NCBI GenBank assembly: GCA_019828595.1
Contig: JAHQRK010000012.1
Location: forward strand, 1,302,001-1,366,000
DNA: 64,000 bases
Origin: Aphanomyces cochlioides
Taxonomy: Eukaryota; Oomycota; Saprolegniomycetes; Saprolegniales; Verrucalvaceae
Direction of reading: 5' to 3'
Shown here in pieces: positions 1 to 11,524 of this stretch (position 1 is its first letter; the number at the start of each line of letters is the position of its first letter). Made by a program: the position numbers and the translations under genes. The notes below the pieces were generated by a model. It had not been told where the DNA came from and searched no databases. It worked only from the letters and a program-made list of their open reading frames with translations.

Positions 1-574
1 TTCGTGGCAAGGCATCAAAGAAGGCGTCTCGCTCGCTGTCTTCAACAGGTGCGTAGACATTGTGGTAGTAGATGGGGTCGTCTCCCCACATTGAACTGAC
101 CACCATGTAGCGATCTTCGATGTCGTATTGGCGTTCATGGTGAAGTGTGTTGAAGCCAGGGATGGTGTGTTGGAAGATCATGGCGACGCCACCAGATCGG
201 TATTGTTCAAGTTCGCCTCCCAGAAGCCGATGGTCATTGGCAGCAATGAAGTACTTGTCATGACCAAGAGCGTGAGCAAGGTGAAACATGAACGTGGAGA
301 ATTTCTTCTCACTGGCAAATTTGGTTTCTTGTAGGGCAACGATCTCGTTCCGTGAGATCATGGTGTTGACAAGTTGGTTTCCATTGTCTCTCGAAAGGCC
401 ATTTATATTGGCCGTGACAATGGACAAGTTGACAAGTGAAGAGTTGGGGAACGTTGGCTGTGGTGGTTGTTGGTTTGGATGCGATGAAGTTGGTTGCACT
501 GAAGCCGCGAGGACCTTAGTACAACAAGTTGTTCCTGCGTTGCAGGCGGGTATTGTCGTTGCCAACGAATGCTG
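1..574 (-). mobile_element. LINE ORF2, N-terminal endonuclease part (runs off the window)
   Basis: The minus strand encodes the beginning of an exonuclease-endonuclease-phosphatase (APE-type) domain of a non-LTR retrotransposon. Read from about 430 downward it gives SIVTANINGLSRDNG, then IVALQETKF (the LQET catalytic Glu motif), then RSGGVAMIF, then YMVVSSMWG and NVYAPVEDSERDAFFDALP, before leaving the window at base 1. These are the ordered blocks of LINE endonucleases, which nick target DNA for target-primed reverse transcription. The frame opens after a stop at about 575 and overlaps the ORF1 end (516) by roughly 58 bases in the +1 frame. There is no in-frame ATG until about base 361, inside the domain, so translation must rely on recoding, reinitiation or a non-ATG start. 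The reverse transcriptase lies outside the window. Confidence 0.85.
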
Positions 575-3074
575 TTAACGAGCTGTCTGTAGGCTGGTAG
601 GCATCAATACTGAGCTGCCATATCCGCGAAGACATCTCGGTTTTGCACACACGATTCAGTTCTTCCGCAAAGTATTGCCCGAACAGCGACTTCAGCAAAG
701 CCCAGAGCGTGGATGGTGCCAACATGCGGCCATGTTTGGCTGGAAGCCACGCTACTGGCTGACGAGTGAGGTACAAGATCCACGCGTCATTTCTGAAGAC
801 TAACGGAGCTTGCACAGCGATCCATAGTTCGAAAGCGGCAAGAGCATCTTCCACTTGATCCGTTGGGAAGGCAGGGTGTTTTGGTGCGTCCTCGAAGAAA
901 CCCAAGACGCTTGAGATTTCTTCAAGCCTGGTCCACTTTGGATGTTCTTGAAAGGTAAACTTGAATCCATTCGTGAATGAATCGACCACTGGTAGTTGTG
1001 TCGCCGACGTCCAACGTTGCCAAGCGTGCATACGGACGACCTTGAGGTAATCACTGTACGTATGTGTGGCTAACTTGGTTAGGACGACGTTCATGCTTTG
1101 GGTGTGGGAATGGATGACTTTCCAGAGTCCGTCAACGTTGCATCGACGTATGTAGTCGACAACATCAAGTTCCGTTCCGGAGATGTCCGTGGTGTTGGCT
1201 TGGTTGTGGTGTTGGAAGGCAGCTCCTTCCCCAACGCTGGCTTGGAGCACTTGGACAAGCTCCTCCATGGTGAGGTTGTCTGGGTGCCAGCAAAGCTTGC
1301 TGTCGACAACATGTTGCCTCTTCACGAAGGCGTCACGTGCTTTCAAGCTTTCTTCTGGGATCTTCTTGATCGCAGGTATGTACACACGAGTTGGTGTTTC
1401 ATGCTGAGAATCCACTGGCATAGTAGTTGCTTCGATGGTTGCGAGAGCATTGAAGAAGTTGTCGGAGGCCCACGATACAAATGATGGGGACGCTTGTGCA
1501 GCGGCTACTCGCTTCTTCGAACGAGGTACAACAAATCCATCTTCGTCGACAGATTGACTCGTGGTGCGTTTAGTTGATTTTGGATCGACTTCCATGTTGG
1601 TGCTCAACTGCGATGAAGCAGGAGGAACAATTGGCTCGGTCTCTAGAGGTGTGACTTCCATGTCTTGTGGCTCTTCCTCTCTACCCTGGAGTAAAGGTTC
1701 TTCGTTTGATTTTGGCTCGGTATGAGGAGGGATCACTTCCATATTTTGTGACTCTTCACCCTGACCTTGGATTATAGGTTCTTCGTGTTGTTTTTCCTCG
1801 TTGACTTTGGCGCGTTTGGTTTGTTTGGCTCCTTGGTCCACTGCGCCTTGTCCTTCTGGTTCCGGCACTTGTTTCTCCGGACTTTGCATCAACGCTGCGG
1901 CGTGGTCCAAGTCCAAGCAATGAGGTGAAGCAGAAGAGGTGCGAGAAGCCGAGCGTTGGAAGTTCTTGACAAACACATTGTAGGCCACACCATCCATCTT
2001 CAGTCGGTCTGCTGGATGACCGTTGACGACTAGTTGTTTGGGGACTTCTGCCTCCAAGAAGTAGACGTGCCACACATTAGACTGGCAGGAGACATTGGGT
2101 ATGTGTTGCCGATACGCTTGAAAGATTGGCTTCATCTTTAAACGTCGTAGCAAACGGAAGAGCTTCACAGAGTCGAAGTTGAATCGAATCCCCACGATGT
2201 CCATAAAGAAGAACTTGTCCATCAGGTCGTTCGATTCTTGAGATGATCCGCTGACCTTGACCGTAGGCACTGGAATCGTGAACTCCTTGCCGAAGATCGA
2301 AATGGTTTTCCCAGCGAGCATGTCCTTCACGTCGCGCGAGGTAATGGACACGACGATGTCGCCGGTGCGCGTTTTGTTGAGTTGAACGAATTCCAATAGG
2401 AGGTACGCCCATTCGGCATCTTGGTTTTCCTTGAAGATCGCGTCGATGATCTTCTCGTTGGTATAGGCCTTGTCGGAGAAGGCTCCATCAGTTTCGATCC
2501 ACATCGTGGTGGTGGCCTTCTTGACCTTGACTGGGGTCGCCTGCGAGATGGCCTCAAGCAAGTCTTCCTCGTTTGCATCTTCTTGGCTCGCGAGGTCGAT
2601 GAGTTTGCTGAGGTACTCCGGCTTGGGGCGGTTGACGACAGTCTTGACTCGTTTCGGAGGTGCATTGTCTTGGTCGTCCTTGAGTAGGTCGGCATAGGAT
2701 TTTATCTTGGGTTGTTCTTGTTCTTTTTGAGGAGGACTCTCGCGCGGCGGAGCACCAACGGGATCGGAGAGATCGATGATAACTCAGCGCGGCGCAGGGT
2801 CGCTAGCTTGGTCGGGTGGAGGGGCTTGTTGGGACATATTGGCATCTTCGGCGTGGTGGAATCCATCTTCATGGCCCTTGTCGGACTCGCTCGCGTTGGA
2901 CTCGACAGAGATTTCGTTGGCGGGTGCGTGGAGAAGGCGATCTTGAGCGTCGGCGGAAGGAGACGGCGTCGGACCCTGCTCGTCCACTGGTGGACCAGAA
3001 GGGACAAGGTACTTCACGGAGGAGACATTCGGCATAGAGGGCTTGGCAGCATCGGCGGCAGCGGTAGACGACAT
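516..3074 (-). pseudogene. LINE ORF1 (nucleic-acid-binding protein), interrupted by one in-frame TGA
   Basis: This is a long minus-strand reading frame directly upstream of the LINE endonuclease. The ATG at 3074 starts MSSTAAADAAKPSMP. The frame meets TGA at 2784-2786 after 96 codons and then stays open for about 755 codons to 516. The section just after the stop is open but has no ATG, which shows that the two parts were one protein of about 850 residues. It contains a charged Lys/Glu/Gln-rich N-terminal part, a compact domain with LLRRLKMKPIFQAYRQH and WHVYFLEAEVP, a Pro/Glu/Gln-rich linker, and a Trp-rich C-terminal domain. No CCHC knuckle is visible. The role (RNA chaperone/coat of the retrotransposon RNP) is inferred from position next to ORF2. 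The single stop suggests a young but now defective copy. Confidence 0.7.
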
Positions 3075-3134
3075 TGGTCGAGGGGTACCTTACTTTGGCT
3101 GTTGACTTGAGTGGTTGACGGCAAAAGTAAAAGT

Positions 3135-3205
3135 AGGGGGATAGCTCACTCGGTGAGTCGTCTGATTATCACTACGTGGTACAGGGTTCGATACCAGCAC
3201 GCTCT
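3135..3205 (+). other. tRNA-like sequence with Pol III A and B boxes (SINE-like or decayed tRNA)
   Basis: TAGCTCACTCGG (3142-3153) resembles the internal A box and folds as a tRNA D-arm (GCTC, loop with GG, GAGT). GGTTCGATACC (3185-3195) matches the B-box consensus exactly. Their spacing is normal for a tRNA or SINE head. The acceptor, anticodon and T stems do not pair properly, so this is not a working tRNA. It lies on the plus strand about 60 bases outside the LINE ORF1 start and points away from it. It could be a tRNA-derived SINE or a decayed tRNA gene. Confidence 0.35.
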
Positions 3206-4918
3206 AAGCCGGATAAAGCCGTTGCTTCCGGATACGCGCTGTGCATTGTCGAAAACCGTGTGCAATTAATGTGAGTCCAAGAGACAGTGCCGACGACATT
3301 TTTTTGCCGCAGTCAGTTACTCGAAACGAAGTGCTTTTTTGTGTGATTGTAGCTTTGACAGAGAGATAAAGACGATAATAGACTTCCGTCTTCACTGTGA
3401 ATGGCTCAAACCTCTCCGTGAGGGCATATCTTTGAGCGAGCGAGTCAACTTAAGCCAAGAGAGTGTGCGAGTTTCTGGTCTGCGAAAACCAGAGCCCGCT
3501 GAGTCGTTTCAATCAACTCAGCACCCTTCCTGAATCGCCCTCACCAGACCAAGCGACGCTGTGGTCAGACTGCGGGCAACCGGTCCACGTATCCCCTTTT
3601 CACTTTCTACAATGCCTGGCTCATCGGGTGTTTTCGGCACTAGCGGCCAAGACGGCTCGCCAAAACAACCCCCTCACGATAACAACGATTCCCCGTCTCC
3701 TTCCCTCTTGTCGCAGAAGGAGGCACAACTCCCCCCCACTAGCTCCCCGTACAACCGCTAAAACTCAGACGACAACTTTCTCTCATGGGAACTGTACTTT
3801 CTCTAAAATTTTATTCAGCCAATCACAATCGCCCAAAATATTTATTAGCCAATGGTGTCGATTGGTGAATCGATCCGCCATTGAACGTGGTCTGGAAATT
3901 CGTATCAAATCAACAATATTGCTCAGCATTCTATAATCTTTCGAGCGCCGTGACATAAGTCACGCGTTTACGACGATTCTGCTATACGGGTCCAATGCAT
4001 GCGTCCTCGTCGAGTCCTCAAGGACAACATCGGTCTTGCTTAGTATTGACGTCCTTTTCATAATCTTCGGAGCAATCGTGACATAAGTCACACCTCTGGA
4101 CTGGATTTTCATCTGTTGCTGACACCTCGACCACTTGAAACCATCCTGACGACCGAACGTGAATCTTTTGTCAGTGATCGTGGGATCGTGAAGACGTCGC
4201 AGGAGCGGCGACAAAATTGACTTATGCTGCCTACGGCTCCATCGCGGCGTTTTCAGCTTGAGACTTTACCAGTCATTTGTCCGCTCTTTCGTGTGTAAGA
4301 AGAGGCTCAAAATGGTCGTTCTCGTGTCGTAATGTGGCATGTGTCGAATCCACATGTAATGACAAATTTGCCACCCAGCGACCAATCGCACGCCAGATTG
4401 AATGGGAATTTCGAGCAGACGACTCTTGCTCACACAATGAAATGTCTTCCAGCCTTGGCTTTTGATTATTTCCCTTTTGAGTTGCTTTCGACTGAAAATG
4501 CACGCTGGCCATCAGTACGTGTAACTAAACAGCACTTTTAGAATCCGTCCATTGCTTCAAGGCGGGAACGATGCAGGCCATGCGAACTTTATAGCATCCA
4601 CCTTAAGCATGATGCAGTTGTAATGGCACTCGTTTGAAGCCACAGATGTGCTTCGACTTGGAGTTTGAACAGCACAACGGAAGAATATGAAGTGAATCCT
4701 GTGATTTTGTCGCAGGGGAAGTATCTCAATGATGGACTTCTCAAATAGAGTCTCTGTCCACTTGACCACCTCGACCACCGACCGAACGTGCAGCATGAAT
4801 GAGTTGGCCTCGCAAGCTGCCATAGAGCGCCTTGATTGACAAGGATTTCCGACTCGAGCAACTTAGTGTCCCCTTATGTAAATTCTACATTTTAACTTCA
4901 AATGAATATCGTATCAGG
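3206..4918. other. Non-coding spacer with a palindrome-containing direct repeat
   Basis: I see no convincing gene here. The only structured signal is a direct repeat of about 31 bases at 3933-3963 and 4060-4091. Both copies contain ATAATCTT followed by the palindromic core GTGACATAAGTCAC (3950-3963 and 4078-4091). A second weak duplication (ACCTCGACCAC followed by CGAACGTG) occurs near 4120-4160 and 4765-4792. Confidence 0.5.
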
Positions 4919-5332
4919 CTACAAAAGCAACGATTGCAATACAAGATAGTCACAAGGACTCCATGAGACTCGCTCCGAGTCGTCAAAAATGGGCTCAAAG
5001 CCGTCTTCGTCGTCGTCGTACAATATGGCATCCAAGGAGGGAGCATATGTGTCAACGATGGCATCTCGCGTCGAGCGCTCGCTCTGTTGTCGTTCAAGCA
5101 CCACTTGCCGACGCGCAAATCGATGCTTCATCTGTCGTCTTTGCGAATAACTCCTCTGGGTCACATTGATTCGCTGGCGGTGGAGCTCACAAAGCGTGTG
5201 GAGAGAACCATCTCGTTTGTGCGTCCGTGGGTTGAAGCACTTCTTATTTGTATACTTGCACGTCAAGCCGCCGCCGTCCATTGTCGCTGTCTCAATCGTC
5301 ATATGTGGAAATCGAGTTGTCGATCCTGGCAT
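4919..5332 (-). CDS. Small C-x6-C-x15-C-x2-H basic protein, paralogue 1 (137 aa)
   Basis: First of nine paralogues in the window and intronless. I chose the ATG at 5332 (MPGSTTRF); the frame is open further upstream but without an ATG. Cys25, Cys32, Cys48 and His51 form the putative zinc site, with the family signature CKYTNKKCFNP, then KRDGSLHTLCELHR. This is followed by a Gln/Arg-rich basic helix with N-x2-Q-R-x-Y-x2-RR. An acidic stretch follows (YDDDEDGFEPIFDD), and the protein ends in LVLQSLLL, a hydrophobic terminus shared in type with other members. No signal peptide or membrane segment is seen. The architecture suggests a small nuclear DNA- or RNA-binding regulator, which is an inference. 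The Ala-Asn pair of other members is Ile-Asn here. Confidence 0.8.
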   Translation of the reverse strand: MPGSTTRFPHMTIETATMDGGGLTCKYTNKKCFNPRTHKRDGSLHTLCELHRQRINVTQRSYSQRRQMKHRFARRQVVLERQQSERSTRDAIVDTYAPSLDAILYDDDEDGFEPIFDDSERVSWSPCDYLVLQSLLL

Positions 5333-7420
5333 TTTCAAGAAATGTGTATCTTTCCAGCCGCTTCAACCTCCAGCGTGAATACAGTCGCCGCCGACGAATG
5401 GACATTTCGCAGTTGACGTCATTTAGATTCGCCACCAATGAAATGCCAAAGTAGATCATTTTAGAATTTGAAAAAGTAGGTCGAACGCCACATCGTATGC
5501 AGAATGTCTCTCACCAGAGTGCTCACGTCAACAAAACGACCAGCACCACGCGAAAGAAATTGATCGGCCAGTATAAAACCGTAAGAAGATAAGACACAGA
5601 ATCGATGCAAATGGCCCTCGCTTTCATCGAAGTTGGGTTTGTAACGTGAGAGATTTAGTCAGCATTCACGTAATCAACGCTGAGCATCGACAACTTGGAC
5701 TACTGTTATAGGCTTGTGAAAATAAGAAGAGTGGGGGCGCTGTCAAGGTTGTGTGGATGGGGGCTTCAAGAGTCTACTCGAACGAATGAAGGGGGGTATA
5801 GATAAGTATGTGGATTTCGACAGCATTGGAGTTATATCGCGTTGATTGCCATGAAGCGTGTTCAAGTTGAAGGCAACTGATGACAACGATATCAACTGTT
5901 CATGAGCTGCGTACTTTCTACTTACGTTATCATTGAGGTACGAGAGTAGAAGTTATAAGTATGATACCGACATACCTTCAAGTTGGGGGAACTAGATATA
6001 TAGATGAACTGATGTTGGCATACAGATATATATCGACAAATTGTAACCTTTTGCGGCTGAAGTTGGTGTTTAGAGAGAGAAACGATCTAGATGTTTATCT
6101 TGAACAAGTCTTGATATTGTAGCTGTAACTACCACTACGTCTCGCTAAAGGGCATTCACATGTCTAGATTTCACGAGCGGGCAATGATGGAGCCGTGGGG
6201 CGTGAGCTGAAGTTGATTGACATTCAGCTGTTCTTTGTACAATATGTTTGGGGAATTGATGCTACGCATGGACAGACGTGCATCAATGAGTGTCAGTCAA
6301 CCCAGTTATATATACTCAATACTATTCCACTTACGTAATACTGAGACCGATGAATACAGTCAATGAGGTGTCGATGTGGTTGTAGATTTTCATTTCCCAT
6401 AAAAACGCAATATATTTTTCAAAGATGGCTTTGATGCCATCGTGTATGGTTTTTGGTGTATGAAATGTCGTCGTCGAGAATGTGCTAGAGATCTCTGTGC
6501 TGGTCGAAATGCCGTGTGAACGCCGGAAGCAATTTCTGGATGACACCTCTACGATTCAATATATAACATTTATCATATGTCTCACCTAATTATGGTGGGG
6601 AATTCAGACTTAATACTACACTGTAAAGTCAAAGTTGGTGAGTTCATGCAAACACAAGGTGAGACATTATATTTTAGTAAACTATGATAACCAATATAGT
6701 ATCTGGCGGGGCTACAATTCGTCGGAGTGTGTAACTCCTCAAACGTCTTGTAATTGTCATCCCCCAAGGTACCCCAGAGGTCTCGTCAGGTCCGAGACTT
6801 ATCCGGATGAAACCCAAGTTATTTTAAGTCCAGAGTGAAAATATCTTGGGTATTGCTCCTTCAGGTCCCACACCACTGATAGGCTAAAATATAACTTACA
6901 TTTCCATCCACTGGAGGCATATCAAGATAAAAGTACACTTCATGACAATAGAATTCATGAACAATCAAGCAATAAGCTACACTAGAGCTGCAAATGGAAT
7001 TAAAACGAGCAAAATCGTAGGAATACAGCTCAAATCTATAACCTAACAACGCAATAGAGCATACATATGCACGCAACCTAGACAGTGTGGCTTTTGTTCT
7101 CGCAGCAAGGGCAAGACCAAAGTCCATCGACAGCGGTAATTAGCCTCCATATGCCATACTATAATAGTATTGAAAAATGAACATGTATTCTCATACATTT
7201 CGCAGTGTATGGATGCTTGGTTCATGTTGTCATTCCTCTTGAAATGGAAAATATAACCAATGAAATTTCTCCAATTTCATATTTTCTAACCAATAATTAT
7301 ATTCTTTGTACAACCAATCAAATCTTTTCATATGCTATAAATGGATATTGGTCTCAAAATATAAGCTTTGTACAGGACCCAGGTCAAGACCCACTGTGAA
7401 TACAGGTACAATATCCACTA
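5333..7420. other. AT-rich non-coding spacer
   Basis: About 2.1 kb with no supportable gene. Short open frames are broken and lack recognisable domains. The stretch 5,700-7,380 is AT-rich with many TATA-like runs. Confidence 0.6.
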
Positions 7421-7723
7421 CTAATAGATATCACCGATGGCGAAGCGGGCGCTGGAGGAGGATGTGGATGCCGTGGACGCTGTGGAGGAGTGGCTATTTT
7501 GATGTCGAAGGTGTGGCTTGCTCTCAAAGACGCGCTCTCGCCGGAGTTCCCTCGACCGCTTGCTCCGTTTCGAAGCGTACACTCGTTGCGCCGAGTTGAT
7601 CCGATCGCGATGTTCCTGGCACAAAGTATGGAGACTGCCATCCCTCTTGCGAGCGCGGTGGTTTGGACAAAACTTGTTGGCATATTTGCATAGTTTGGAG
7701 GGACTATTGCCTGAGGACGACAT
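7421..7723 (-). CDS. Small C-x6-C-x15-C-x2-H basic protein, paralogue 2 (100 aa)
   Basis: Intronless gene; the ATG at 7723 gives MSSSGNSPSKL. Upstream in frame there is only a GTG. Cys12, Cys19, Cys35 and His38 match the family spacing, with CKYANKFCPNHR, KRDGSLHTLC and EHRDRINSAQ. The basic helix carries QRVYASKRSKRSRELRR. The tail is Ser/Thr-rich and ends in FAIGDIY. It is the shortest member and lacks the acidic middle and the hydrophobic C-terminal motif seen in most others, so it may be truncated or may act without an activation region. It has the same orientation as paralogues 1 and 3. Confidence 0.75.
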   Translation of the reverse strand: MSSSGNSPSKLCKYANKFCPNHRARKRDGSLHTLCQEHRDRINSAQRVYASKRSKRSRELRRERVFESKPHLRHQNSHSSTASTASTSSSSARFAIGDIY

Positions 7724-9213
7724 TTCGAAAATGCCCAAATTGCACTGCGTCCAAGGTGGACTCGTGAACACGAAGTGAAGAAGTAATCATGCGGCTGTCG
7801 TGACTTGACATTTGTATACACATTGCTTAAATCTTTGTGTTCAAAAAGGTTGTAAGCAATCAAGTGACCGCAATCCTGGCGTCTCTCATGCCGCCTTGTT
7901 GAAAAGCACAAATACACATCTCGCAGCTTTTCCTACCGAGCACAACAAGGCTGTACAATCTCGATTGTCGATGGGATGTCGAGCGTGTCAATCCATTTAT
8001 TTTGAACAAGAAAAAGGGAAGCAATCCAGTACAGTATGGTCGGATTACCGTCGTCATCGGTGGTAGACTGCAGGAAAACCATGCTCTTGGGGCTTCAGGT
8101 CGATCGAACTCAGTGAGTATCGAAGCTAGTAGCAGCTGTACTGCAATTTGCAGTTGACTCGACTGACAGATTGCCATCATGTGGGAGATAAAACGTGGTG
8201 TGACAGCACATTTGTTGCCGTGGACGACATTCCAACGGTCGATTTGTTTCATTTTTGTGGTCGATGACGACAACAATATGCGGTCGTGACGTTGCGAGGA
8301 TTTCAAGTAGACACGCACATCCTAAATTCTCGAATCGTCTTCAAGTTGCAAACGCTGGTCACCATGGACCGTCCATCTTGCATTGAAATCAATAAGACCT
8401 TGAAGATGTACTGCTGCTTTTTCATGCCCCTGCACTACTTCAAGGGCAGATTGAGTCTCGCGAGGGGACCTTCACTACATAGCCGTGACTTTGCTCTAGA
8501 TACTGTCGAGTTGTCCACTGCGATATGAACAAGCGACATATCGTGAGTTATCCAACGATAGAAGACTGTCCTTGTCGGAGACTACACGCGACGTATTGTG
8601 GACAGGTATTTTGACTTTGGAGAAAGGCATGCCAGCCATGTTTGCTCATGCTAGACAACTCACATGGCTCAAGCAGAAGCTGGCAGGGATTGCCTGATCG
8701 CTACCGTTTGTTTGACGTGCAACCTCTTCAGATGTTCAACGACTCACTCAGCCAATTTTTGGTGTATTTCACTGTGAGCTTTTGTGTGACGATGTAGAGA
8801 TGCTGGTTTGTTCAGATTTCCACGGCGATTGCACTTCACACTTGATGAGAAGGTTGCCAGAGGAAGAGCGGTACAAGAGGGAACTGCAGTAGATAGCCAC
8901 CGACTCGATGACTTGATGCACTGGTTTTGCACTCAAATACGTAGACTAGTCATGAGTAGGTTATCTTTCGCATTCAGTGATGTATCCTGAGGTCAAAAGT
9001 CTTCCAAATGAAGCAGAACTGAACGACGATAAACCGAGCAATGATTTCACTTGCTGGCTGTGCCTTCACATCCTTAGCAATGTGAACTAGATGGACTACA
9101 AGATCGAGGAGACGAAGACACAAAGGATTAAATAGTTTGAGCTCAACCAGTCTGAAGTTCTCTCCCTGCTTGGATCTAAAGTGGTCTATGGAACCTCGCA
9201 GCACCTCCCATAG
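7724..9213. other. Non-coding spacer
   Basis: No supportable gene. A 152-codon open frame on the minus strand (7860-8318) has no recognisable domain and no homologue within the window, so I do not call it. Confidence 0.5.
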
Positions 9214-9606
9214 TCAACCATCCGAGTCAAGCATGAACGAGCAAAAGATTTCAATCTCGCTCAGGGTTAACTCTGCAGACTCTGTCGATCTCAATGGGTT
9301 TATCCATTCCGTGTCACTGCTGGAAGGATCGTCTGTCGAACTCGAAGGGATGTCTTGCGTCAGTTGAGCGTTGTTTTGTTCAGCCTGTGCACGCTGTCGC
9401 TGTAGGACTTGTTCTCGTCGTCGAGCTCGAGTTTGGCGGCTTCGCTTCTCATAGTATTGCTGTTGACTTCGATTGCCCCTATCTCGGTGATAGACGCATA
9501 ATGTATGGAGCGATCCATCCCGCTTGATCGCTCTTGGATTTGTGCAAGTCTTGTATGGATAAGTGCATTGCGAGTCATCTCGTCGCGGTGTTTGCGGCGC
9601 CGTCAT
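9214..9606 (-). CDS. Small C-x6-C-x15-C-x2-H basic protein, paralogue 3 (130 aa)
   Basis: Intronless; the ATG at 9606 gives MTAPQTPRRDDSQ. The zinc-type ligands are Cys14, Cys21, Cys37 and His40 (CTYPYKTCTNPR, KRDGSLHTLC). The basic region N-R-S-Q-Q-Q-Y-Y-E-K-R-S-R-Q is slightly divergent: the usual Ala-Asn is Gly-Asn and Tyr is followed by Tyr-Glu. A Gln-rich coil follows (QRQRAQAEQNNAQ), then a Ser/Asp-rich section. The C-terminus LTLSEIEIFCSFMLDSDG aligns in type with LSVEESEMLRQLF and FSTEEYDILCNLL of paralogues 6 and 7. This recurrent acidic-hydrophobic terminus resembles transcription-activation or co-factor docking motifs (inference). Confidence 0.8.
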   Translation of the reverse strand: MTAPQTPRRDDSQCTYPYKTCTNPRAIKRDGSLHTLCVYHRDRGNRSQQQYYEKRSRQTRARRREQVLQRQRAQAEQNNAQLTQDIPSSSTDDPSSSDTEWINPLRSTESAELTLSEIEIFCSFMLDSDG

Positions 9607-11524
9607 AATTGAAAAATGTAGGTGGTTTGCATAATCGACACACACGCCAGACTCGACTGCGACAACAGTCAAAGTCAGATTCGACTAACGCGCTGTACCT
9701 CGCTCGCCTGGCTGCTGCGTTCAATGGTTCGCTCGCTAGAGGTGCAACATGAACCAGCTCAAACATTTCGGAGCGTGTCAAACGCGCACGTTGCCTGACC
9801 TACCAGGTGCGTGTGAAATTGTGTGTGAAATAGCATGCACGCCGAATTCACATTGCAATTCCATGCTGACGAAACAACGGCGAGCCACACTTTTGGACCT
9901 GCCACGTGGTTGCATTGTGGCCATTTGGCCTTGTCGCCAGGGTGGCTCACATGCGGAAACAACCGCACGTATGCGCGCCCACGTCGTGGAAATGTGTCTT
10001 TCATTACGAGACAACCAGTTGTAACACCTCATATCACAGGGAAGTAAAGATGGCTCACACAGCAGAGCCACATCGTCTTATGACTGACTCTGGTTCATAG
10101 TTCCATGGCCAAGCGGTATATTTATGCGATACTAAGTGCAATTTGCCGTATTGATCATTGAGCTACACCACTCAAAGCAGCAAGAATGCAAGCCATCCAC
10201 ACGGCGATCTAACTGTTCGATCCAGCACGGTGCATGTGAAGATTTGACATGCAATCGACGTTGCACCAACACCTTGATTGGGCGCAACGGGATGCCACGA
10301 TCTCTCTCGTTGACAAATCAGAACAACTGGTTGACCAGTTGACGTGATTCGATCTTGTCATGTCGTGGCGGTCGCAAGGGTGCAAAAACGACATGGGGAC
10401 TGTAACAATCCTCGATCTTGGCCTTGTTGTTCCATCCACGAGGCGCCAGTCAAGCAGAGCTATGGATAGCCGCAAGTTCACGCCATGAATAAAAACCCTG
10501 GTGAATTCCTGCCGTTGTAGTTGAAGCGGTAATTCCTGATCCATGTTAGACACAGTTTGAGCCTCGAGACATGTTTCAAAACGAGCTCTGGAACTCCCCA
10601 GAGCTCCATTTAGACAGAGATGTTGGACTACAGTAGTTTAGTCATCGTCGTGGGATGACACCACAACGAGATTTATCGAACCATCGAGAAGCTTGGCGAG
10701 TCTCACAGTGTTCAAAAGTCCACCTCGGAACAACGGGGGCTGCTGCTGCAACAGTATTGAAATCAAATCAAGTTGACCCTGCTGATATGACCTCTCCGAT
10801 GCTTATTCCAGCTTATACATCAGGACTGATTGGATATTTGTTGGAGTTTTAAGTGTCTATGCCCTATCTCTACCACTTGATCTCACATGCCGCATCTTGA
10901 CCATAAAGCAAGTCAACAAATGCGCAATCCAATCAAATGCAACCTGTACGTTAAACTTTCGTTTGTTCGTTGCTCTTTTTCAACGTGCTTTGTGGAAAGT
11001 GCCGTCGCTAATGCTTCGTCCTTGCAATTAGATGGCGACTCTACCGCACCCAAAACCGATGCCTTGGAGCATACCGTTTGCAGCCTGACGAGAGAGTGAG
11101 AGGGAAACTCCTATCAATGTCTTTGAAGTACAAACCTCCTGTCCATCCAGCATTGACATTCGACAAACAGCAAACAATCGGCATGACAGACCTAGAAGAT
11201 CCAAAGCAAAGTGAAAGTCAAGCTCGACAGTGAATAGATTGCCCTACATCAGCCCCCGAACTGCCTCGCTCTGATCGTTACTGAGTGTCAAACTTTGAAA
11301 CCTCAATCTTCGGGTGCATACACCTGCAGCTACAGAGCTACCTCGAGATGAGAGTCTAGCGCCCATTCTCCACACAAAATCATCTTTATTATATCGTCAA
11401 AAGAGCTTCAATTGCTCAGAGGAGGCCCTCATTTTCAGGTTGACAAAGTGGATAAGACTAGATCGATGAAAACCAAATACCTTTCACATTTAATACTTTT
11501 TAAAGTGCATACATAACAAAGATA
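9607..11524. other. Non-coding spacer
   Basis: About 1.9 kb between the minus-strand group of paralogues and the foldback element. Open frames here are short, overlap each other on both strands and show no domain. Confidence 0.5.

Noticed and set aside
3135..3205. Functional tRNA gene
   Set aside because: A and B boxes match, but acceptor, anticodon and T stems do not pair, so only a tRNA-like element is reported.
7860..8318. 152-codon minus-strand frame
   Set aside because: No domain, no promoter-like start and no relation to the cluster family; the length is within chance for this composition.
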